Part shown: positions 55,625-59,945 of the stretch, one piece after another
Position numbering within the stretch: position 1 is the first letter of the stretch
Layout: each line of letters begins with the position of its first letter
From: Flavobacterium flevense
Lineage (GTDB): Bacteria; Bacteroidota; Bacteroidia; Flavobacteriales; Flavobacteriaceae
Assembly: GCF_900142775.1 (NCBI RefSeq)
Contig: NZ_FRCC01000016.1
Span: 1 to 59,945 of the forward strand
Direction of reading: 5' to 3'
Length of the DNA: 59,945 nt
Notes under the pieces: generated by a model
Seen by the model: the letters and a program-made list of their open reading frames with translations, nothing else
Databases searched by the model: none
Told to the model about the DNA's origin: nothing
Program-made: the position numbers and the translations under genes

Positions 55625-55741
55625 GAGATTAATGCTTCAGCTGAATCTTTCAATGCAAAAATTAAAGCCTTTAGATCGCAATTCAGAGGAGTCAGAAATG
55701 TGGAATTCTTCCTTTTTAGACTAACTAATATTTATGCTTAA
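55625..55741 (+). pseudogene. 3' remnant of an ISAon1-like transposase
   Basis: The frame 55631-55741 ends in TAA and encodes NASAESFNAKIKAFRSQFRG, then VRNVEFFLFRLTNIYA. This is the characteristic C-terminus of Bacteroidota transposases of the ISAon1 type. Upstream, frames break up at once (TAA in the same frame near 55590), so only the last ~38 codons survive. The sequence just after the stop (TCTCCACAGGTTTTTGGATT, 55749-55768) may be the insertion-sequence right end. Confidence 0.75.
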
Positions 55742-55815
55742 TTTTATCTCTCCACAGGTTTTTGGATTGATCCCTTTTGAACTTGATCCCATAAAACATA
55801 TTGGTCGGAAATAAA

Positions 55816-55845
55816 AAAACCTTCCTGAATAATCAAGAAGGTTTT
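55816..55845 (-). terminator. Terminator of GIY-YIG/tRNA-like unit 1 (also in units 2-4)
   Basis: AAAACCTTCCTGA (55816-55828) pairs with TCAAGAAGGTTTT (55833-55845) with one mismatch. On the minus strand it ends in seven T. Equivalent hairpins begin near 56194, 56563 and 56941, so each unit looks like an independent transcription module. Confidence 0.75.
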
Positions 55846-55846
55846 A

Positions 55847-55914
55847 GTCGGGGTGGCAGAGTCTATTCCGAAAACGGAAATTCGAACCTGCGGCCTTCCC
55901 GATTTTCAATCGGG
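55847..55914 (-). other. tRNA-like 3' part, copy 1
   Basis: On the minus strand CCCGA-TTGAAAA-TCGGG (55914-55898) is a perfect 5-bp anticodon-like arm with a 7-nt loop whose central triplet is GAA (Phe). It is followed by a T-arm-like GCAGGTTCGAAT and an acceptor-like end CTGCCACCCCGAC. Inside the T arm a hairpin TTCCG-TTTT-CGGAA is inserted. The D arm and 5' acceptor strand are missing: the GIY-YIG stop codon lies 13 bases upstream. Not a functional tRNA as it stands. Confidence 0.65.
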
Positions 55915-55927
55915 ACGCGATAACTCG

Positions 55928-56176
55928 TTATAATTTTGAAATTAATGCTTCAATTTTCACTTTACTTTTCCACTTTTTTATTTCCTGCTCACGCAAAATG
56001 GCATTAGTTTTAGTATCAAAAGATTCAAAATACACTATTTCCCAATCTTTAGCTCTTCCGGTAAAACCTTTATGGGAACTTAAATGACGACGTAATCTTT
56101 CTTCTAAAGACATAGAAGAAAAACCAACATAATAGTTAGCAATTGATTTTGAATATAAAATATAGACATAAAACAT
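55928..56176 (-). CDS. Small GIY-YIG nuclease-family protein, unit 1
   Basis: 82 aa from MFYVYILYSKS. GIY-YIG landmarks: YVY (3-5) and YYVGF (15-19) forming the two-strand motif, R27/R29-R30-H31, and E63 in LREQEIKKW. This single-domain type resembles UvrC-N/YhbQ-like proteins. An in-frame extension to 56212 reaches into the neighbouring repeat boundary and lacks family similarity. Its stop codon abuts the tRNA-like part. It differs from the unit 3 copy at K68 (Arg there). Possible role: homing or repair-type endonuclease tied to a tRNA target. Confidence 0.85.
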   Translation of the reverse strand: MFYVYILYSKSIANYYVGFSSMSLEERLRRHLSSHKGFTGRAKDWEIVYFESFDTKTNAILREQEIKKWKSKVKIEALISKL

Positions 56177-56223
56177 ATTGGGCGGAAATAAAAAAACCTT
56201 CCTGAATAACAAGAAGGTTTTTT

Positions 56224-56291
56224 GTCGGGGTGGCAGAGTTTATTCCGAAAACGGAAATTCGAACCTGCAGCCTTCCCGATTTTCAATCGGG
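56224..56291 (-). other. tRNA-like 3' part, copy 2
   Basis: Same anticodon-like hairpin (56291-56275), T-loop TTCGAAT with inserted TTCCG/CGGAA hairpin, and acceptor-like end as copy 1. It has one transition in the T-arm stem (GCTGC instead of GCCGC on the minus strand). Confidence 0.6.
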
Positions 56292-56304
56292 ACGCGATAA
56301 CTCG

Positions 56305-56545
56305 TTATAATTTTGAAATTAATGCTTCAATTTTCACTTTACTTTTCCATCTTTTTATTTCCTGCTCACGCAAAATTGCATTAGTTTTAGTATCAAAAGA
56401 TTCAAAATACACTATTTCCCAATCTTAGCTCTTCCGGTAAAACCTTTATGGGAACTTAAATGACGACGCAATCTTTCTTCTAAAGACATAGAAGAAAAAC
56501 CAACATAATAGTTAGCAATTGATTTTGAATATAAAATATAAACAT
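56305..56545 (-). pseudogene. GIY-YIG gene, unit 2, frameshifted
   Basis: Nearly identical in DNA to copies 1 and 3. It lacks 8 bases just after the start codon (near 56540) and one T in the run at 56424-56426 (AATCTTAGC versus AATCTTTAGC). From the ATG the frame runs into an early stop. The two losses are recent because the rest is intact. Confidence 0.85.
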
Positions 56546-56592
56546 ATTGGTCGGAAATAAAAAAACCTTCCTGAATATCAAGAAGGTTTTTT

Positions 56593-56660
56593 GTCGGGGT
56601 GGCAGAGTTTATTCCGAAAACGGAAATTCGAACCTGCAGCCTTCCCGATTTTCAATCGGG
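56593..56660 (-). other. tRNA-like 3' part, copy 3
   Basis: Anticodon-like hairpin at 56660-56644 with loop TTGAAAA, T-loop with inserted hairpin, and acceptor-like end, matching copy 2 in all visible positions. Confidence 0.6.
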
Positions 56661-56673
56661 ACGCGATAACTCG

Positions 56674-56922
56674 TTATAATTTTGAAATTAATGCTTCAAT
56701 TTTCACTTTACTTTTCCATCTTTTTATTTCCTGCTCACGCAAAATTGCATTAGTTTTAGTATCAAAAGATTCAAAATACACTATTTCCCAATCTTTAGCT
56801 CTTCCGGTAAAACCTTTATGGGAACTTAAATGACGACGCAATCTTTCTTCTAAAGACATAGAAGAAAAACCAACATAATAGTTAGCAATTGATTTTGAAT
56901 ATAAAATATAGACATAAAACAT
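56674..56922 (-). CDS. Small GIY-YIG nuclease-family protein, unit 3
   Basis: 82 aa, identical to the unit 1 protein except Arg for Lys at position 68. Same GIY-YIG motifs (YVY, YYVGF, R27, H31, E63). The upstream side faces the truncated fourth unit and then the mobile-element DNA, so it is the first complete unit when read on the minus strand. Function as for unit 1; an intact copy at each end of a decayed middle one suggests duplication by recombination or repeated insertion. Confidence 0.85.
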   Translation of the reverse strand: MFYVYILYSKSIANYYVGFSSMSLEERLRRHLSSHKGFTGRAKDWEIVYFESFDTKTNAILREQEIKRWKSKVKIEALISKL

Positions 56923-56969
56923 ATTGGTCGGAAATAAAAAAAACCTTCCTGAATATCAAGAAGGTTTTT

Positions 56970-56986
56970 GTCGGGGTGGCAGGATT
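56970..56986 (-). other. Truncated tRNA 3' end, candidate attachment site
   Basis: On the minus strand the sequence ends AATCCTGCCACCCCGAC, a canonical tRNA T-stem/acceptor tail. It lacks the inserted hairpin of copies 1-3. Immediately to the right, sequence similarity to the array stops and mobile-element-like DNA begins. This fits an attL core formed by integration into a tRNA 3' end; inference only. Confidence 0.45.
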
Positions 56987-57333
56987 ACCTACCTATTCCT
57001 TAAATTCGTTGATTTTATTGGTGTTTCCAAGCGTACCACAAAAAAGGGTAGCCGAATAGGTCTCATTTATAATGATTTACTTTACAGCCCTTTGTTTTCT
57101 TAATCAATCTAATATCAGTAAGTCAATGTACTTTTATATATGTAAATGTATTAAAAACTGAATTAGAACACAAGTTAAAAATAAAGTTTCTACTACTTTA
57201 CTTTTAAATTTTCCTAATATTTTTTTTTGATATTACTTTTTTTTACATTAACTCATTTGGTAAAATTATCAAACACGTTAGTTAGATTTTTTACATGAAA
57301 TAAAGCAAACAATGCCTATCTGCCACAGGCATA

Positions 57334-57374
57334 TATCGAGAACTTTTTGATGTTAATTTTTTTTGTTCTCCATA
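57334..57374. repeat. Degenerate hairpin like that of the cloverleaf repeat
   Basis: TATCGAGAAC (57334-57343) and GTTCTCCATA (57365-57374) match the central hairpin of the 37775-37973 repeat in 19 of 20 arm positions. It lies in the 882-bp gene-poor stretch 56987-57868. The other frames in this stretch (about 57291-57500 minus and 57508-57711 plus) show no recognisable protein features. Confidence 0.45.
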
Positions 57375-57600
57375 AAAATCTCCTAACGATTTAATTCGTT
57401 CTCTTTGGTATCGTTTACAAATATCTGAGGATACTATCTTACGTAAAATGATTCTATTTCTATCCAAGGTACGTCTATTTCTCTTGTCACATTGAACCAT
57501 TTACTCAATGCCTTTTTCATCGCTTCCACTGTTTTTTATTCAAGAGCCAGTATGCTGTTTTGTCCCATTTCAAGAGCAAAGGTATTCTAGTGTTCTTAAC

Positions 57601-57685
57601 GCAGGAACAAGGTCATGCCCTACGGGTTTGTCAAAAAATCTCCACCCATTCGGGTTGTATTTGTTTGCCAAAACCTTGCTCCTGC
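57601..57685. promoter_or_regulatory. Long-range inverted repeat upstream of ssb
   Basis: GCAGGAACAAGGT (57601-57613) and ACCTTGCTCCTGC (57673-57685) pair in 12 of 13 positions around a 59-nt region that contains an ACCC-ATTC-GGGT hairpin. It is located 184 bases before ssb in the mobile-element leader. It could be a structured RNA, a replication/transfer site, or a regulator site. Confidence 0.4.
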
Positions 57686-57868
57686 TAAACACTAACCTTT
57701 TATGCTCCTGAAACGAAACAAAGCATACTCCGGCTCTTTAGACGAATAAAAAAAATGTCAATAATGGAAAACAAAAGCATTAGAAATGGTAATAGAGTGA
57801 AACAAAACAGCTCCTCCTCTCATTGCCGAATAAATAAAATAAAAATTTAACTCTAAAAAGTAAAGATT

Positions 57869-58261
57869 ATGAACATCATCGGAAGACTGACAAGGGATGC
57901 GGAAGTACGCACAACGTCAAAAGAAAAACAAGTAGTGAACTTTTCAGTAGCCACTAACGACAACTACCGAAACAAACAAGGCGAACGCATAGAACAAACT
58001 ACCTATTTTGACTGCTCTTACTGGATAAGTCCAAACGTAGTGAAGATACTAACCAAAAGCACTTTGGTAGAACTCACTGGTAGAGTTAGCACAAGACCGT
58101 GGACAGCCAATAACGGAGAATTAAGAGCAAGTTTAAACTTCCATACCTCAACTATCAAATTGCATGGAGGCGGTAAAAAAACAGAAAACGCTCAAACAAG
58201 CACCAACGAACAGAAAACTAAAACTCCAAATCAGGAAGATGGAGACGATTTACCATTCTAA
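57869..58261 (+). CDS. ssb: Single-stranded DNA-binding protein
   Basis: 130 aa. OB-fold motifs: MNIIGRLTRDAEVRTT at the start, VVNFSVATNDNYRNKQGE and TTYFDCSYW. A flexible Gln/Thr-rich linker leads to the acidic protein-interaction tip DDLPF at the C-terminus, close to the usual DDIPF. It starts a co-directional block (ssb, DUF932, small gene, PRTRC E) typical of plasmids and conjugative elements of Bacteroidota, so this is likely an element-borne SSB rather than the housekeeping copy. Confidence 0.93.
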   Translation: MNIIGRLTRDAEVRTTSKEKQVVNFSVATNDNYRNKQGERIEQTTYFDCSYWISPNVVKILTKSTLVELTGRVSTRPWTANNGELRASLNFHTSTIKLHGGGKKTENAQTSTNEQKTKTPNQEDGDDLPF

Positions 58262-58304
58262 CACAATTCATTTATTTTTTTTCAAATTTTAAAATTTCAA
58301 TATC

Positions 58305-59399
58305 ATGGCACATAATTTAAATTTCAACGAAAAAACTGGACGTTATTCTTTTTTAAGCGTTCAGGAAAAAGCATGGCACGGTTTAGGACAAATTGTACAA
58401 GATTATCCCACAAGTGCAGAAGCAATCCAACACGCAGGACTGGATTATGAGGTAATCAAAAGTCCGCTATACACAAAAGGCTTAGGGATTATTGAAAATA
58501 CAAACAGCATAGAAATTAGAGACAACGAACTAAACGTGCCTAATTATTTTGCTACTATGCGTACTGATAACAACACCGTTTTGGGTGTGGTAGGCAAAGA
58601 CTACCATATTGTACAAAATCGGGAGGCTTTTAGTTTTTTTGATGCTATCGTAGGAGGTACTGACGGAATCTTATACGAGACCGCAGGGGCTTTAGGAAAT
58701 GGAGAGCGTATTTTCATAACTGCAAAACTGCCTGATTATATCCGTGTGGGTAATGGCGATGATGTAACAGAAAAATATATTTTCCTAACCACTTCGCACG
58801 ATGGTAGTGGAAGTATTACCGCAGCTTTTACTCCTGTTCGAATTGTTTGTCAAAATACCCTAAACGCTTCACTTCGCAATATGAGTAACGTGGTACGCAT
58901 TCGCCATACTTCGGGAGCTAAACAACGTTTGGACAATGCCCACAAAGTAATGGGATTGGCAAACGAGTTTAGCAATCAATTAGAAAACATCTTTAATGAC
59001 TGGGCGAAAGTAAAAGTAAGTGATAAGGAGGTAGAAAAATTGATACAGTTGGCACTTTGTCCCAATAAAGAAACCCTAGAGCATATCAAAAAAGGTAATA
59101 ATGATGAAATCTCCACCGTGTTCAAAAATACTGTTGAAAGTGCTTTTGCTTATGCAATGACTAATGAGACCCAACAGATGGAAACCACAAAAGGGACATT
59201 ATTTGGAGCTTATAATGCTGTGACTGGCTACTACCAAAATGTACGTAATTATAAGGATGATGAAGCCAAACTGCAATCCATTGTATTAGGCGGTACAGCA
59301 CAAATAAAGTCACAAAAAGCATTTGAACTGTGTAGTTCATTTGCAAAAATTGGTGCGAACGCTATCAACATAAATTTTTTGATGAATGGAAGTAATTGA
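58305..59399 (+). CDS. DUF932 (plasmid/phage-like TIGR03299) protein
   Basis: 364 aa. Family features: N-terminal SVQEKAWHGLGQIVQDYPTS, then VVGKDYHIVQNREAFSFFDAI, ERIFITAKLP, the central LTTSHDGSGSITAAFTPVRIVCQNTL, and a helical C-terminal part. DUF932 proteins are found on plasmids, phages and integrative elements; their role is unknown, possibly in DNA maintenance. Its 3' end overlaps the next start by 14 bases. Confidence 0.9.
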   Translation: MAHNLNFNEKTGRYSFLSVQEKAWHGLGQIVQDYPTSAEAIQHAGLDYEVIKSPLYTKGLGIIENTNSIEIRDNELNVPNYFATMRTDNNTVLGVVGKDYHIVQNREAFSFFDAIVGGTDGILYETAGALGNGERIFITAKLPDYIRVGNGDDVTEKYIFLTTSHDGSGSITAAFTPVRIVCQNTLNASLRNMSNVVRIRHTSGAKQRLDNAHKVMGLANEFSNQLENIFNDWAKVKVSDKEVEKLIQLALCPNKETLEHIKKGNNDEISTVFKNTVESAFAYAMTNETQQMETTKGTLFGAYNAVTGYYQNVRNYKDDEAKLQSIVLGGTAQIKSQKAFELCSSFAKIGANAININFLMNGSN

Positions 59400-59589
59400 T
59401 TTGAACGGTTACGCTATTGAGGTAACCGACCTTGATGAAGCTATCAAAATAACGGCAGAATACAAAGACTACCAACAAGAGAATAACGATTTTTCAGATT
59501 TCAATGAAAGACAAAAAGCCTATTGGCTGGATATGCACGAAAAATTAACGGTAATTAAAAACGGATTAAATAACACTTTAAAAATTTAA
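59386..59589 (+). CDS. Small PRTRC-neighbourhood protein
   Basis: 67 aa (MEVIDLNGYAIEVTDLDEAI...). Acidic N-terminal beta-strand and helical second half (FNERQKAYWLDMHEKLTVIK). I do not recognise a named family. It overlaps DUF932 by 14 bases and is followed 3 bases later by PRTRC E, so it is translationally coupled inside the element operon. Confidence 0.7.
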   Translation: MEVIDLNGYAIEVTDLDEAIKITAEYKDYQQENNDFSDFNERQKAYWLDMHEKLTVIKNGLNNTLKI

Positions 59590-59592
59590 AAG

Positions 59593-59945
59593 ATGAACAC
59601 TAATTTTTTCAATCAGATAGCAGAATTAGAAATCACTGGCGATTTACAGCTAACTATATCAAGAGGTACAGAAAACAAACTGGTTGTTTCTATTCTAATC
59701 CAAAACGAACAATGTGGAGACAATGCCAAACAACTGATCCCCCCTCTTAATCTTAGAGGAACAGCGGAAGAATTAGACGAGGGTTTTTTTGAAAGTATTG
59801 CAGTACCCTTAAAAACTGCTTCGGGCTTAATGGTCAATATGGAAGCCTATATGAAGCAATTGGAAAATGCCCAAAAACAATCGGCAATGGAAAAGGAAAA
59901 AACCGATAAGGAGAAAAAAGCAAAGGACGAAAAAGAAAAGAAATA
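59593..59945 (+). CDS. PRTRC system protein E (3' end beyond window)
   Basis: 117 codons visible. It starts MNTNFFNQIAELEITGDLQLT and has the domain core RGTENKLVVSILIQ and PLNLRGTAEELDEGFFESI, which matches the PRTRC (ParB-related, ThiF-related cassette) protein E pattern. The tail is a charged Lys/Glu-rich helix. The stop may lie just past the edge. PRTRC cassettes sit on plasmids and integrative elements, supporting mobile DNA from about 57000 on. Confidence 0.75.
   Translation, partial: MNTNFFNQIAELEITGDLQLTISRGTENKLVVSILIQNEQCGDNAKQLIPPLNLRGTAEELDEGFFESIAVPLKTASGLMVNMEAYMKQLENAQKQSAMEKEKTDKEKKAKDEKEKK

Larger units (their letters stand above)
55794..56986. repeat. Tandem array of ~377-bp GIY-YIG/tRNA-like units
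   Basis: Units start at AAACATATTGG (55794, 56171, 56540), with a truncated fourth at 56917-56986. Lengths are 377, 369 and 377 bp. Each complete unit holds, in plus-strand order, a hairpin terminator (for the minus strand), a tRNA-like 3' part, and a minus-strand GIY-YIG gene. The middle unit carries an 8-bp and a 1-bp deletion. Confidence 0.92.

Noticed and set aside
55847..56660. Three functional tRNA-Phe genes
   Set aside because: Only the anticodon-like arm, T-loop and acceptor 3' strand are present; the D arm and 5' acceptor strand are missing and a hairpin interrupts the T stem.
56222..56833. Plus-strand frames of 68 and 80 codons inside the array
   Set aside because: Antisense shadows of the GIY-YIG genes and tRNA-like parts, nearly identical only because the DNA is repeated.
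57291..57500. 69-codon minus-strand frame in the mobile-element left end
   Set aside because: Basic composition but no recognised integrase or helix-turn-helix motif, and it runs through the degenerate hairpin; too weak to call a gene.
57508..57711. 67-codon plus-strand frame before ssb
   Set aside because: It spans the inverted repeat 57601-57685 and has no protein family features; more likely a structured non-coding leader.

Overview
The window looks like a chromosome segment of a Flavobacterium-like member of the Bacteroidota. The evidence is low GC, two giant secreted proteins with type IX secretion (T9SS) sorting domains, several TAnnTTTG -7 promoter boxes, a TamL/TamB pair, AT-rich leaders with almost no Shine-Dalgarno sequences, and Bacteroidota-type transposase and PRTRC genes. 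No intact rRNA or tRNA gene was found.

Layout. (1) 1-21500: two paralogous giant surface proteins (1637 and 3246 aa). They share LamG and T9SS C-terminal regions and a similar upstream element. The larger carries eleven tandem 252-bp HYR-type repeats. Between them lies a redox cassette: ankyrin protein, DUF2271 protein with an ApbE-type flavinylation motif, PepSY membrane/flavodoxin/NAD(P)H reductase fusion, and ApbE. (2) 21.5-31 kb: DUF4442 protein; DUF4870-PadR-PspC-GIN-GIN envelope-stress cluster; trxB; a four-gene operon of YtxH, holin-like, small and outer-membrane proteins; an AsmA-like protein. (3) 31-35.4 kb: convergent glycosyltransferase and GH130 genes. GH130 is preceded by a leader with a short ORF and a hairpin terminator. 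(4) 35.6-45.5 kb: a general-stress island with topoisomerase IB, DUF1328, PA2169-type bundle, KatE, AraC regulator, lmo0937-type peptide, OsmC, response regulator, AI-2E-type permease, Rho-N-like protein, CsbD and SYLF protein. (5) 45.6-55.3 kb: MlaEFD-type lipid transport operon, then tamB-tamL. (6) 55.3-57 kb: transposase remnant and a tandem array of about 377-bp units, each joining a small GIY-YIG nuclease gene to the 3' part of a tRNA-like sequence. (7) 57-59.9 kb: the start of a probable integrative/conjugative element (ssb, DUF932, small ORF, PRTRC protein E, cut by the window edge).

Functional themes are surface adhesion and T9SS cargo, flavin-based transmembrane electron transfer, oxidative and envelope stress, outer-membrane biogenesis, and mobile DNA near a tRNA-derived site. 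The strongest candidates for under-described biology are the GIY-YIG/tRNA-like array, the flavinylated DUF2271 cassette, the GH130 leader, and the cloverleaf repeat upstream of the PA2169-type gene.
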